Notes: generated from the letters alone by a model not told the origin. 55,218 nt of DNA from an uncultured Cellvibrionales bacterium (GCA_913019905.1 CAJVZD010000028.1:1-55218), one strand, 5' to 3'. Counted from the stretch's first letter, positions 35,252-44,600 are shown. Program-made: numbers and translations.

Positions 35252-35941
35252 TTAATTAATCCTGTACAGACGGCTCAATTCTCCGAGTTCTTTATGAGTA
35301 AAAGTGAATTCAACGGCGATTGGTCGCGTTTCACTGGTTTTTTTTGCACGACTAGACGAGCTTTTACTCGAGCCAGCGCGTTTTTGGTCGGCGGAAGGCC
35401 ATTGAGTATGTTTACCTTTTTTACTTAACACCCCAACTTTCATGTTTGTTACGTCGGATAATAGGGGCTGAATTATCAGTCGGGTGGCTTGTGTCCTATC
35501 AAGTCCTTGCCAATAATAGCGAAGCAAATACTCTCGTTTGTCCTCGAAGTGAGGACTGCTGTTGTCATTTGTGTGCGGATGCGGGCCAATACCATAGGCG
35601 ACACGCTGTAGCGAACTACGTGAAAGCTGCAACGGGTTTTTCCATCCTCCTCGAGTAAATTCCAGTTTGTATTTGCCCGAATTGACTTGTAGGTAAGATG
35701 CTGCATCTTTTTTACCGGCGACGCGGATGTCGCGTCTAATCATTTGTTCAAGGTCTCGTTCCAGAATAAACAAAGATTTTTGGACTTGCCCCAATGTATT
35801 AGAGTGTTCAGTGGCGATGTTCTTCGCGTCTATAACCGAGCCAAGAATTCTAAAGGAAGCAAGACCTATAAGTGCAAAAATGCTCAAGGCTATCAATACT
35901 TCGAATATCGTTAAGCCGGATTGTCGGTATGGCTGGCGCAC
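35252..35941 (-). CDS. gspJ: Type II secretion minor pseudopilin GspJ
   Basis: The 229-aa protein has the prepilin site SG/LTIFEVLIALSIFAL near its N-terminus and an extended globular domain including LERDLEQMIRRDIRV. It is part of the tip complex with GspI and GspK. It abuts gspK with no gap and follows gspI by four bases. Confidence 0.92.
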   Translation of the reverse strand: MRQPYRQSGLTIFEVLIALSIFALIGLASFRILGSVIDAKNIATEHSNTLGQVQKSLFILERDLEQMIRRDIRVAGKKDAASYLQVNSGKYKLEFTRGGWKNPLQLSRSSLQRVAYGIGPHPHTNDNSSPHFEDKREYLLRYYWQGLDRTQATRLIIQPLLSDVTNMKVGVLSKKGKHTQWPSADQKRAGSSKSSSSRAKKTSETRPIAVEFTFTHKELGELSRLYRIN

Positions 35942-35945
35942 GGCG

Positions 35946-36329
35946 TTAGTACCTTCCTTTATAGGAGGTTAAACTCGCAATTGAGACGGCTTTACCGCCG
36001 CTAATTTCTTGAGATACGGAAACATCGATTCTCTTAAGCCAAGGATCAGAGGTATTGGAAATGTCAGAGCCCACAGTCCATTGTTGACCGGCAATCGTAA
36101 CAGTGTTGGAACTACTGCCAGAATCGGGCCAGGTATCAGATACCGTGATTTCAGCCAATCGGTTTTCGGCAATGTAGACGGCGATATTTTTTTGTTCGAG
36201 TTGTTGAAGTTGACTTAAGCTCTGGCCAGTTTGGCGAAGAACAGCGAGTGAAGAAATAGCGAGGATCGTCAGTGCGATTAGTACCTCGAGTAAGGTGAAA
36301 CCCTTTGGACGAGACGGTATTAGAATCAC
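35946..36329 (-). CDS. gspI: Type II secretion minor pseudopilin GspI
   Basis: The 127-aa protein has the prepilin site KG/FTLLEVLIALTILAI and the GspI block VYIAENRLAEI near residue 48. The start is GTG, overlapping the gspH stop by four bases. Confidence 0.92.
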   Translation of the reverse strand: MILIPSRPKGFTLLEVLIALTILAISSLAVLRQTGQSLSQLQQLEQKNIAVYIAENRLAEITVSDTWPDSGSSSNTVTIAGQQWTVGSDISNTSDPWLKRIDVSVSQEISGGKAVSIASLTSYKGRY

Positions 36330-36880
36330 TGAATGTAGATTCCTGATACGCCATCGCTACTGAGTTTACTGGTTTCAGAAATGGCAGAATGATGGAAGCT
36401 AATAGTAAAAGGCGTAATCTCGCCGCTCGATAGAAGTAAAAGAGAAGGCTGCAATTCTTGTTTATCGCTGGCCTTTTGCAGCATCAGCGCCTGTTTTTTG
36501 ACTTCGTCATCGACGGCCTCTCCGTCAATCTCCAATGTTAGAGTGACATTTTCAGGTAAGGTATATTTGGAATATTCTTTCCCCACCATAGGAATCCACA
36601 GGCGATCAGTGCTATTGAAAGATAAAAACTGGTAGGCGCCACTAGGAAAAGCCAGAGCAAACTCTGAGCCTTGTAGAATTGCTTCATCCGCAACATGTTG
36701 TAAAACCATTTGCAAGCGCGCTGCCTCTCTTTCAATGTCTTTGGCAGGATTCTGGTAAATCGATAGTGATGCCATACCGACTATGACACTAATGATGACA
36801 AGAGTGATCATCAATTCAATTAAAGTGAAACCACGGTCTGACGATCGTCCCCTTAACACAGTACCTTGGTCGCTATTCAT
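36326..36880 (-). CDS. gspH: Type II secretion minor pseudopilin GspH
   Basis: The 184-aa protein has the prepilin site RG/FTLIELMITLVIISV after a leader of about 15 residues. The GspH block REAARLQMVLQHVADEAILQ follows. The frame is open to 36961, but the ATG at 36880 is chosen because it gives a normal leader and an 8-base overlap with the gspG stop. Confidence 0.9.
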   Translation of the reverse strand: MNSDQGTVLRGRSSDRGFTLIELMITLVIISVIVGMASLSIYQNPAKDIEREAARLQMVLQHVADEAILQGSEFALAFPSGAYQFLSFNSTDRLWIPMVGKEYSKYTLPENVTLTLEIDGEAVDDEVKKQALMLQKASDKQELQPSLLLLSSGEITPFTISFHHSAISETSKLSSDGVSGIYIQ

Positions 36881-37304
36881 CCCAGTTGCTAACGTCACGA
36901 TCGTAATTTTCACCTCCTTCTTGACCATCGGCGCCAAATGAAAAGATGTCGTAAGCGCCAACGGATCCCGGGCTTATGTACTGGTATTCTCCGCCCCACG
37001 GATCACTGGGAATTCCCTTTTTCAAATACCCGGACGGATTCCATTTTTTAGGCTCGGGTGAACCGTCCGGCTTTACCACCAATGCCTGAAGACCCTGGTC
37101 CGTCGTTGGATACCGATAGTTATCCAGCTTGTACATTTCAAGTGCTTGCTCGAGTGTATTAATATCTGCCTGCGCGGCTGTTACTCTAGCTTCATCAACG
37201 CGCCCTAAAATATTAGGTGCGACTAATCCGATCAAAACACTAATGATGACAATGACAATCATGATTTCTATCAGCGTAAAACCAAAACTTCTACAATACT
37301 TCAT
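36873..37304 (-). CDS. gspG: Type II secretion major pseudopilin GspG
   Basis: The 143-aa protein has an 8-residue leader and the site G/FTLIEIMIVIVIISVLIG. The GspG signatures ALEMYKLDNYRYPTTDQGLQ and FSFGADGQEGGE, with calcium-binding residues, follow. It forms the pseudopilus fibre. It starts 131 bases after gspF, the largest gap in the operon, so an extra promoter or processing site is possible. Confidence 0.95.
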   Translation of the reverse strand: MKYCRSFGFTLIEIMIVIVIISVLIGLVAPNILGRVDEARVTAAQADINTLEQALEMYKLDNYRYPTTDQGLQALVVKPDGSPEPKKWNPSGYLKKGIPSDPWGGEYQYISPGSVGAYDIFSFGADGQEGGENYDRDVSNWDE

Positions 37305-37435
37305 CGTATGAATCTCCGTATTAACCTATTTTTACTCATGAATAAGTAGGTGTTATTGAATATTATTGGTGTTTTTTCAGCTGTCTAACTTTAAAAAATT
37401 AGTAAAAATGTAATTCGCATAAGTATAGCTTTTGT

Positions 37436-38665
37436 TCAAACCAGCTGATTCATATCAAAAATTGGCTGCAGAATGGCTAAAACTATCACTAGGACTGTTA
37501 CACCCATGAACAGCAACATTACAGGCTCGAAAATACCGATTAATGTTGCAATCAAGGTATCGAGTTCGCGCTGTTGACTTTCGGAGACGCGCTCCAACAT
37601 GGTATCTAAATCTCCACTGGCTTCGCCGCTCGCGATCATGTGAATCATCATTGGGGGAAAGTAGCCGCTGCTGTCGAGAGCAGTATGTAAACTCCCGCCT
37701 TCCCGTACCTGTTTAGCGGCACCGGTAACAAATTTCTGTAGCCACGTATTTGATATAACTTCTGCGGCGATCTTCATCGCGTCAACTAACGGTACACCGC
37801 TGCTCATTAAAATACTCAAGGTACTGGCATAACGAGCGGTATTACTACCTCGTATAAATCGGCCCAGTAAAGGTAGTCGCAGTAATTTTTTATCCCATTG
37901 CAACCGTATATGGTCTTTTTTCAAGGACATTCGAAACAAGTTTACAAGTACGACCATAGCGATGATTACCAACAAACCATAATCTACAACGAAATCGCTT
38001 AGGGAAATTAGCCCTTGTGTTAGTGGCGGGAGCTCTCTGCCCTGCCCTATAAACACTTCGACAACGTCTGGCACGACAAAGGCCATTAATCCGGCAACGA
38101 TTGCGATTGACATCACCAATAATAGAATCGGATATAACAATGCAAGTTTGGCTTTTTGTCTGGAGTTATAGGAGTTTTCTGTGTAATCGGCGAGCCGGTT
38201 TAACACGAGGTCTAGATGTCCAGCATGCTCGCCGGCAGACACGGTTGCTCGGTAGAGCACGGGAAAGGCTTTTGGGAACTCAGCCATGCTTTCCGCGAGG
38301 GAATGTCCCTCGAGGACTTTTGATCGAACAGAAAGGACGATCGTGCTGAGTTTGTTATTTCCCTGATGCGATGACGATTGCTTGGAAACAGCGTTAAGTG
38401 CCTCTTCTAGCGGCATGGAAGACTGTATTAACGTTGCGAGTTGCCGTGTTATTAATGCGAGTTCTCCGACTTTTATTGATAGATCCCGACCTTTACCAAA
38501 GGAAGATTTCGAGGTGTTCCCGGAAGACGTAGCATGATCTACCTGTAAGGGTGTTAGGCCTTTTTCCCGCAATAATTGTCGAACTTGCCGGGAACTGTCG
38601 GCCTCAAGAATACCTTTCTGTTCTTTTCCACTAAGATCGAGGGAGGTATATGAAAAGGCAGCCAT
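37436..38665 (-). CDS. gspF: Type II secretion inner-membrane platform protein GspF
   Basis: The 409-aa protein has two copies of the T2SSF domain (about 70-195 and 275-400) and three membrane helices, including VMLLFMGVTVLVIVLAILQ near the end. The N-terminus AFSYTSLDLSGKEQKG is typical. It lies two bases after gspE. Confidence 0.95.
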   Translation of the reverse strand: MAAFSYTSLDLSGKEQKGILEADSSRQVRQLLREKGLTPLQVDHATSSGNTSKSSFGKGRDLSIKVGELALITRQLATLIQSSMPLEEALNAVSKQSSSHQGNNKLSTIVLSVRSKVLEGHSLAESMAEFPKAFPVLYRATVSAGEHAGHLDLVLNRLADYTENSYNSRQKAKLALLYPILLLVMSIAIVAGLMAFVVPDVVEVFIGQGRELPPLTQGLISLSDFVVDYGLLVIIAMVVLVNLFRMSLKKDHIRLQWDKKLLRLPLLGRFIRGSNTARYASTLSILMSSGVPLVDAMKIAAEVISNTWLQKFVTGAAKQVREGGSLHTALDSSGYFPPMMIHMIASGEASGDLDTMLERVSESQQRELDTLIATLIGIFEPVMLLFMGVTVLVIVLAILQPIFDMNQLV

Positions 38666-38667
38666 AG

Positions 38668-40158
38668 TTAATCCTCTAAGGTCACGCGTAATATCTCATC
38701 GACGGTTGTTTTACCATCCAGGATTCGAGATCGACCGTCTGATCGGATACTCTGCATGCTATTTAAACGCATGGCTTTGACTACTTCTTCTTCGGCTGCT
38801 TCGCTGTGTATCAGCTGCCGGATTTTCTCGTCGACCACTAGCAATTCATATATTCCCGTTCGGCCTTTATAACCCAGATTGTTACACTTACTACATCCGA
38901 CCGGGGAAAAAATTTTATCTTCTTTTTCCAACAGGTCACCTAAAAACTCTCTCTCAAGTACGCTGGGTACCTGCTCTTCTTTGCAGCTATCGCATAGCAC
39001 GCGCACCAAGCGTTGTGATAAGACGCCAATTAAACTTGTCGCCATTAAAAAAGGCTCTACTCCCATATCTCGCAAGCGCGTTATGGAACCTGCGGCCGAA
39101 TTGGTATGTAAGGTCGATAATACCAAGTGCCCTGTCAAGCTCGCCTGTATCGCAATTTCAGCGGTTTCAAGATCGCGTATTTCACCGACCATGACGACAT
39201 CCGGATCTTGCCTTAAAATCGCCCGTAGACCTCTCGAAAAGGTCATGTCGGCCTTTTTATTTACCTGAGTCTGACCGATGCCTTCTAAGTTGTATTCGAT
39301 TGGATCTTCAACCGTCAAAATGTTCTGAGTACTACTATTAATGGATGAGAGGCCGGCGTACAGCGTCGTCGTTTTGCCAGAACCTGTTGGCCCCGTCACC
39401 AGAATGATACCGTGAGGGCGATTTAATAGACGGCTAAATTGCTGATCGCGTAACCGGGGCATACCCAGAGAACTAAGATCGAAGTTTCCGGTCTGCTTTT
39501 CCAATAGGCGTAAAACGACTCGTTCAGCCGCATTGGAGGGCATAGTAGAAACTCTAACATCAATTTCACGACCGGCAATTTTAACGGAAATACGTCCATC
39601 TTGAGGAATACGTTTTTCGGCGATGTCGAGTTTAGCCATGACCTTGATGCGAGAAATCAACATAGGGGCAAGCTCGCGCCTGGGTTCGACTACCTCCCGC
39701 AGTACTCCATCAATTCGATACCGAACTACCATCCGTTTTTCAAAGGTTTCTATATGTATATCGGAGGCTCCCTCCTTAACAGCTTCGCTGAGAACGGCGT
39801 TTATTAGCCGTATGATTGGCGCATCGCCCTCTTGTTCCAACAGATCTTCAGTTTGGTCAACGGCATTGGCTATACTGGCTAAGTCGAGCTCGTCGCCAAG
39901 ATCTTCCACCATTTGCATCGTTTCGTTTGAATCTCGTTCGTATGCTGCGGAAAGAGACTCTTCAAAGTTCCTTCCCTCCATTTGAATACACTCGAAATCA
40001 GCGCCTAAAAAGCGCCGAATTTCAGCGTATGCGAGAGGTGCGAGTAACGGTTTATGGCATATGGTGGGGTTGGCTTCACTATCGTACTGAATGAAAACTC
40101 CATTGCGTTTTGCAAAACTGAAAGGCAAATTGGGGGTTTTCGTGCCCACTGTTTCCAT
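38668..40158 (-). CDS. gspE: Type II secretion ATPase GspE
   Basis: The 496-aa hexameric ATPase drives pseudopilus assembly. Walker A GPTGSGKT is at 256-263; the Asp and His boxes (EDPIEY, HTNSA) follow. The zinc-binding cysteines CDSC and CSKC sit near the C-terminus. The N-terminal region (about 1-100) is the domain that meets GspL. It is the first gene of the gspEFGHIJKLMAB operon, divergent from gspC. Confidence 0.95.
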   Translation of the reverse strand: METVGTKTPNLPFSFAKRNGVFIQYDSEANPTICHKPLLAPLAYAEIRRFLGADFECIQMEGRNFEESLSAAYERDSNETMQMVEDLGDELDLASIANAVDQTEDLLEQEGDAPIIRLINAVLSEAVKEGASDIHIETFEKRMVVRYRIDGVLREVVEPRRELAPMLISRIKVMAKLDIAEKRIPQDGRISVKIAGREIDVRVSTMPSNAAERVVLRLLEKQTGNFDLSSLGMPRLRDQQFSRLLNRPHGIILVTGPTGSGKTTTLYAGLSSINSSTQNILTVEDPIEYNLEGIGQTQVNKKADMTFSRGLRAILRQDPDVVMVGEIRDLETAEIAIQASLTGHLVLSTLHTNSAAGSITRLRDMGVEPFLMATSLIGVLSQRLVRVLCDSCKEEQVPSVLEREFLGDLLEKEDKIFSPVGCSKCNNLGYKGRTGIYELLVVDEKIRQLIHSEAAEEEVVKAMRLNSMQSIRSDGRSRILDGKTTVDEILRVTLED

Positions 40159-40471
40159 TTAAATTCTCCGCTGCATCGCTAAAGTTTGGTTCTATGAAAG
40201 TATAGACCTAAATAAAATTTCGATAATTATCTTTCAAAACAACGTGATAAGACAACTTATGGGATCGAAAGAGAAAAAATGCCCGTGTTTTAAATCGATT
40301 CTTGACGTAAAAAAAGCGTGGTTCTTATTAGAATAATTGAAATGATTGTAATTTCCACTAACTTTCATCCCTAAGTTCTTGTTACTACGCTATAATTTTA
40401 CATTAAATATCGATGGATAGTTGTGACATGCTACTACAGTTTGATAAAGCCAACATACGCTATCATGAGAT
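40159..40471. promoter_or_regulatory. Divergent gspE / gspC promoter region
   Basis: This 313-base gap must contain promoters for both arms of the secretion cluster. TATAAT at 40391-40396 is a perfect -10 candidate for gspC, with a poor -35 upstream. TTGACG at 40302-40307 is a -35 candidate, with only a distant TAGAAT at 40329-40334. No clear operator was seen. Confidence 0.4.
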
Positions 40472-41203
40472 ATGTGTTCAGAAGTCGAAGTTTGCCACTT
40501 TAATCCGGACGGAATTAGTGTGTTAGATTCTATTGTCAATAAAATAAAAAGCGTTGAACCAAAACGAATGAGCCGCTATTTTCTGATCATCGTTAGCGTA
40601 TTCATTTTAATCGCCTTGGCTGAACAGTTATTCAGCGCTTATGCCACTAAAAACTATCATTCTGATATTAAGGTGAGTGCGCTTCAAAAAAACTCTACAA
40701 AAGACACCGTTTACAATGTTCAAACAATTACTGAGAACCATTTATTGGGGCAGTTTAATAGAACGATCACCAAGCAAAAAAAGTTACCGACCACCAACTT
40801 AAAACTGACGTTACGCGGTGCGTTTACCTCCAATAACCCTCAACACGCGAGCGCGATGATTGAAGGGCCCGACCGAAAAACACAATCTTATAAGGTCAAA
40901 GGCAAAGTTTATGGAAATACGGTACTTCACAGCGTTTTCAGTAACCGTGTCGTGTTATCGAGGGGGGGGCAACTCGAAACCTTGTATTTTCCGGCTGTAA
41001 AAGACACCCCGAACCAGAATAGTCAAGATCCTAGCGACCAGAATGTTCAGCAGAACTCGACCCCGTCGGCGCAGAGATATGCCTCGGCTAGTAGTAGCAA
41101 AGTAAATCCCAAACTCCGAAGTAACGCGGCAATGACTAAGGAGCAACGAAAGCAATTGATAAAAGCTCGTTTACAAGAACTCAGGAACAGATCTAAAAAA
41201 TAA
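40472..41203 (+). CDS. gspC: Type II secretion protein GspC
   Basis: The 243-aa bitopic protein has a cytoplasmic tail, one helix (about residues 35-54) and the homology region with TNLKLTLRGAFTSNNP (about 109-124), which touches the secretin N0 domain. There is no PDZ domain; instead the end is a polar, basic tail (KEQRKQLIKARLQELRNRS). The coding run of eight G at 40962-40969 encodes the RGG of the homology region's end. A frameshift there would remove the tail. It lies 13 bases before gspD. Confidence 0.9.
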   Translation: MCSEVEVCHFNPDGISVLDSIVNKIKSVEPKRMSRYFLIIVSVFILIALAEQLFSAYATKNYHSDIKVSALQKNSTKDTVYNVQTITENHLLGQFNRTITKQKKLPTTNLKLTLRGAFTSNNPQHASAMIEGPDRKTQSYKVKGKVYGNTVLHSVFSNRVVLSRGGQLETLYFPAVKDTPNQNSQDPSDQNVQQNSTPSAQRYASASSSKVNPKLRSNAAMTKEQRKQLIKARLQELRNRSKK

Positions 41204-41216
41204 GGTTAGAGTGCTA

Positions 41217-43094
41217 ATGAAAAATAAATTTGTATACCCATTTTTAATGGTTTTCCTTAGTTTTACGCTGTTATCTCAGTGGTCCATAGCGGCTGATAAA
41301 TTGACCATGAATATGCGCGACGCCGATATCCATGCGCTAATTCAATGGATTTCGGACAATACCGGTAAGAACATTATTGTGCATAAGGGCGTTCAGGGTA
41401 AGGTGACGGTGCTGTCTCCGTCGCCTCTAACTTCACAAGAAGCCTATCAGGTATTTTTATCCGTGTTACAAGTTCACGGTTTCGCCGCCGTAGAAACGGC
41501 AGAAGCACTGAAAATTGTACCGATAAATATGGCGAAAAACAGTGCACTCCCCCTCGATAGCAGTTCGACGACCGCGGATATGGTTGTGAGCGTAATGAAG
41601 ATTCAGAACGTTTCCGCTGTTAAGTTGGCGTCGATCTTAAAGCCTCTCGCGAGCTCTGACGCGGTCATTACCACCTACGCCCCAACAAATGCGCTTGTTA
41701 TCGCTGACCATTCGACAAATATAGCTTCCCTAAAAGTACTGATTCAACAACTTGATGTTGCGGGAGATAGTGAGATTGAAGTAATTAGAATTAACCATGC
41801 CGACGCAAAAACCATTGTTGCGACGCTGAAATCTTTAATGTCTTCCATGGGTGGTAAAGGTGAAAGCCTTACGTTTAGTCTTTCGGTCGATGAGAGGTCT
41901 AACACTATTTTGATGGCAGGTGACCCGGCAAAACGTAAGCAATTTAAAAAACTCATTGCACAACTGGACACGCCGCTGGAAGGTCAGGGAAATACGCAGG
42001 TCATCTATTTACATTATGTCGATGCCAAGGAAGTGGCACCCATTCTAAAGAGCATGGCGACGAGTATTCAAGCCAATAAAAAAGATAGCAGTAAAATAAA
42101 TATTGAATCCAGCGAAAGTGCGAACGCACTGGTAATTAGTGCGCCTCCGTCAATCTTAAATACGATGAAACGGATCATTTCTGAACTGGATATTCGACGT
42201 GCACAAGTATTAGTTGAGGCGCTAGTTGTTGAAGTAAGCGGTACAACGGCTAATGATCTGGGCGTTACCTGGATCGCGGATTCCGATAGCCAGAATGTCA
42301 TCGGTGGCGTAAACACTTTAGGCGATCTATCCGTTGGAGACGGTAGTTTAGCCACGGGAGATTCTCCATTAGCCTTTCTGTCAGGTCGAGGTCTAACTTT
42401 CGGCTATTATGAAAAGGGAAACTTACAGGCTGCGATTCGTGCTCTTAACGCAACTCAAAATGCTAATATCTTATCGACTCCGACGATTGTTGCATTAGAC
42501 AATGAAGAGGCCTCATTACTGGTCGGTCAGAATGTACCATTTAAAACTGGGCAGGCAACGAGTGCAGCATCAACCACCAATGACCCGTTTACCACCATTG
42601 AGCGCCAGGACATTGGTATTTCTCTGGTTGTTACGCCCAGAATAAATCAAGGCGATTCCATTACCCTAGAAATCAAACAAACAACTGAATCGATCGCGCC
42701 ATCGGTCGAGACTGCCTCTGATATTATTACCAATAAACGTGAGATCATTACAAAAGCCCTAATAAAAGATGATCAGGTTCTTGTATTGGGCGGACTCATC
42801 AGTGACGAGGCAACGGAGGTCCAAGAAAAAGTGCCCTTCCTGGGTGACATACCGTTACTCGGTGCACTTTTTAGAAGTACCGGGGTGAATAAGGATAAGA
42901 AAAACCTAATGGTTTTTATACATCCAGTTATATTGAAAGATGAGGATCAAATTCGTCAAATTACCCAGCGTAGATATAATTTCATGAAGGATTTACAGGA
43001 TAAAGTGTCTAACAGTGAATGGAGCGTCGAGGACGAGAGTAGTGCTACGATGGAAGATTTTGAGACCTTCACTCCGGTCAATAGAGATAAGTAG
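41217..43094 (+). CDS. gspD: Type II secretion system secretin, second copy
   Basis: The 625-aa secretin has a signal peptide (hydrophobic YPFLMVFLSFTLLSQWSI), the N0 domain with MRDADIHALIQWISDNTGKN, N1-N3 domains and a C-terminal secretin pore domain with VPFLGDIPLLGALFRSTG. As the partner of gspC it is the likely main secretin. A GTG at 41211 is an alternative start, better spaced from AAGG; ATG is shown. Compare the copy at 28354-30273. Confidence 0.93.
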   Translation: MKNKFVYPFLMVFLSFTLLSQWSIAADKLTMNMRDADIHALIQWISDNTGKNIIVHKGVQGKVTVLSPSPLTSQEAYQVFLSVLQVHGFAAVETAEALKIVPINMAKNSALPLDSSSTTADMVVSVMKIQNVSAVKLASILKPLASSDAVITTYAPTNALVIADHSTNIASLKVLIQQLDVAGDSEIEVIRINHADAKTIVATLKSLMSSMGGKGESLTFSLSVDERSNTILMAGDPAKRKQFKKLIAQLDTPLEGQGNTQVIYLHYVDAKEVAPILKSMATSIQANKKDSSKINIESSESANALVISAPPSILNTMKRIISELDIRRAQVLVEALVVEVSGTTANDLGVTWIADSDSQNVIGGVNTLGDLSVGDGSLATGDSPLAFLSGRGLTFGYYEKGNLQAAIRALNATQNANILSTPTIVALDNEEASLLVGQNVPFKTGQATSAASTTNDPFTTIERQDIGISLVVTPRINQGDSITLEIKQTTESIAPSVETASDIITNKREIITKALIKDDQVLVLGGLISDEATEVQEKVPFLGDIPLLGALFRSTGVNKDKKNLMVFIHPVILKDEDQIRQITQRRYNFMKDLQDKVSNSEWSVEDESSATMEDFETFTPVNRDK

Positions 43095-43185
43095 CTAATC
43101 GAACTTTAGATTAGAGCGCGTTATTAAATTTCACATAATAACTCTTGATTTTTCTGGTGTAGTGGAACATTTTCGCGCTCTTCTT

Positions 43186-43224
43186 CAATTAACAATTAAC
43201 AATTAACAATTAACAATTAACAAT
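43186..43224. repeat. 7-bp microsatellite (CAATTAA), about 5.6 copies
   Basis: Perfect units start at 43186, 43193, 43200, 43207 and 43214, followed by CAAT. Copy number in such tracts can change by slipped-strand pairing. It lies 42 bases before the TTG of the short ORF at 43266 and 91 bases after the gspD stop. Confidence 0.95.
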
Positions 43225-43265
43225 CTGAATGAATCCAGATCAAATCACGCCAGACAGACTACGGT

Positions 43266-43451
43266 TTGAAAAAAACGTTCTTAGTTCTTTTAGTGTTTTT
43301 ATCTGCAATCGTTTTTTACATACAATCGGGCCTTCCGAAAGGAGTTTCCGCTGCATCTGGTTATGCGGATAAAAATATTTGTTCGGGCCATTTTATTAGT
43401 GAGATGTCGACAGTACATGCTTTTATTGAGGCCTTAATGGCTGCCCAATAG
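43266..43451 (+). pseudogene. N-terminal remnant of a beta-lactamase-like serine hydrolase
   Basis: The 61-codon frame starts TTG and has a hydrophobic signal/anchor (FLVLLVFLSAIVFYI), then SGYADKNICSGHFISEMS. This resembles the opening of periplasmic serine hydrolases of the beta-lactamase/esterase EstB type, where a GYA-K-CSG-F segment follows the anchor. The frame stops before any SxxK catalytic motif, so it is probably a truncated gene. It could instead be a small secreted peptide; the evidence is thin. Confidence 0.45.
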
Positions 43452-43562
43452 CGGTATATGCTGGGCTCAATGACAAGCGAGACCAGCGCAGTAGCTAGAG
43501 TTTTATGTCTTCGGTTAGGCTGGTAAACATTTGAAATTTCAAAAGGTCACCCTAGAACTTTC

Positions 43563-44600
43563 TTACACGTGTCGTTTCGTATTAAAGCTGCTAAGCAGCT
43601 TATGAAATATCCCCTCGACAGTGCTTTGTGCTGCAAAACCTAACTTTTCTTGTAGTGTTTTCTTTTTCGTGTACCTGATACTAAAGATATTACAGTCGTC
43701 ACGTTGCGACATTAAATATTCGTCGCTGGTTTGAATGTCGTCAATTAGGTTCTGTTCCAATGCCCTTTTCCCATACCAAATTTCACCTGTTGCAACTTCT
43801 GAAATGTTAACTTGGGGTCGATGTTCGGATACAAAGCTCTTGAATAACTCATGGGTATCTTCGAGTTCCTCAACGAATTTTTCTCTGCCTTTCTCAGTGT
43901 TTTCGCCAAACATTGTCACGGTTCTTTTGTGTTCCCCGGCTGTAAACATTTCGAAATCAATATCATTTTTCTTAAGTAGACGATGGAAGTTTGGAAGTTG
44001 TGCGACAACGCCAATAGACCCAATGATCGCAAAAGGTGCGGCTAAAATTTTATTACCTATACAGGCCATCATGTATCCGCCGCTTGCAGCGACAGCATCC
44101 ACGACAACGGTTAGGGGGATTTCTTTTTGAGTAATTCGATTTAACTGAGAAGCAGCTAAGCCGTAGGTATGAACCATTCCTCCGGGGCTTTCCAGGCGCA
44201 ATACGACTTCGTCTTCTTTATTAGCGATAGTCAGTATTGCCGTTATTTCTTCGCGAAGATTGGAAACTTCCGAGGCTTTGACGTCGCCATCGAAATCGAG
44301 TACAAAAATGCGTTTTTTAGATTCTTCTTCGCCTTTCTTTTGCTTTTTCTTTTCCTCTTTATGTTCCTTTTTTAACTTTTTATGTTCTTGTTTTAGTTGT
44401 TCATCCGTCATTATTGCCGATTTTAAGGCGTCTTCTAAATCGTCATAATCATCGTTGATTTGGTTAACCTCAATGGCTCCTTCATGAGATTTATGATTCC
44501 TGTTACCCGCTGCGATAATACCCACGACGACGAATAATATTGATACCACGATTGTTATTGCTTTGGCCAAAAAAAGACCGTATTCAGTCAGAAACTCCAA
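43563..44600 (-). CDS. sohB: SohB-type membrane peptidase
   Basis: The 345-aa inner-membrane Ser-Lys protease has helices at about 8-31, a basic coiled-coil-like stretch (60-96, rich in E, K) and the SppA/S49 domain. The nucleophile S173 is in AVAASGGYMMAC and lysine K225 is in AGEHKRTVTM. SohB degrades membrane or periplasmic proteins. The start is TTG at 44600: GGAGTG lies just upstream and the family starts with EFLTEYGLFLAKAI. The frame is open to 44693. Confidence 0.9.
   Translation of the reverse strand: MEFLTEYGLFLAKAITIVVSILFVVVGIIAAGNRNHKSHEGAIEVNQINDDYDDLEDALKSAIMTDEQLKQEHKKLKKEHKEEKKKQKKGEEESKKRIFVLDFDGDVKASEVSNLREEITAILTIANKEDEVVLRLESPGGMVHTYGLAASQLNRITQKEIPLTVVVDAVAASGGYMMACIGNKILAAPFAIIGSIGVVAQLPNFHRLLKKNDIDFEMFTAGEHKRTVTMFGENTEKGREKFVEELEDTHELFKSFVSEHRPQVNISEVATGEIWYGKRALEQNLIDDIQTSDEYLMSQRDDCNIFSIRYTKKKTLQEKLGFAAQSTVEGIFHKLLSSFNTKRHV

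Larger units (their letters stand above)
43095..43562. other. Intergenic region with microsatellite and gene remnant
   Basis: Between gspD and sohB lie an 8-bp inverted repeat (AGAGCGCG at 43113-43120 with CGCGCTCT at 43174-43181), the CAATTAA microsatellite and a short serine-hydrolase-like ORF. The last 110 bases show nothing. Confidence 0.6.

Noticed and set aside
39623..39985. 120-codon plus-strand ORF
   Set aside because: Antisense to gspE, a certain gene.
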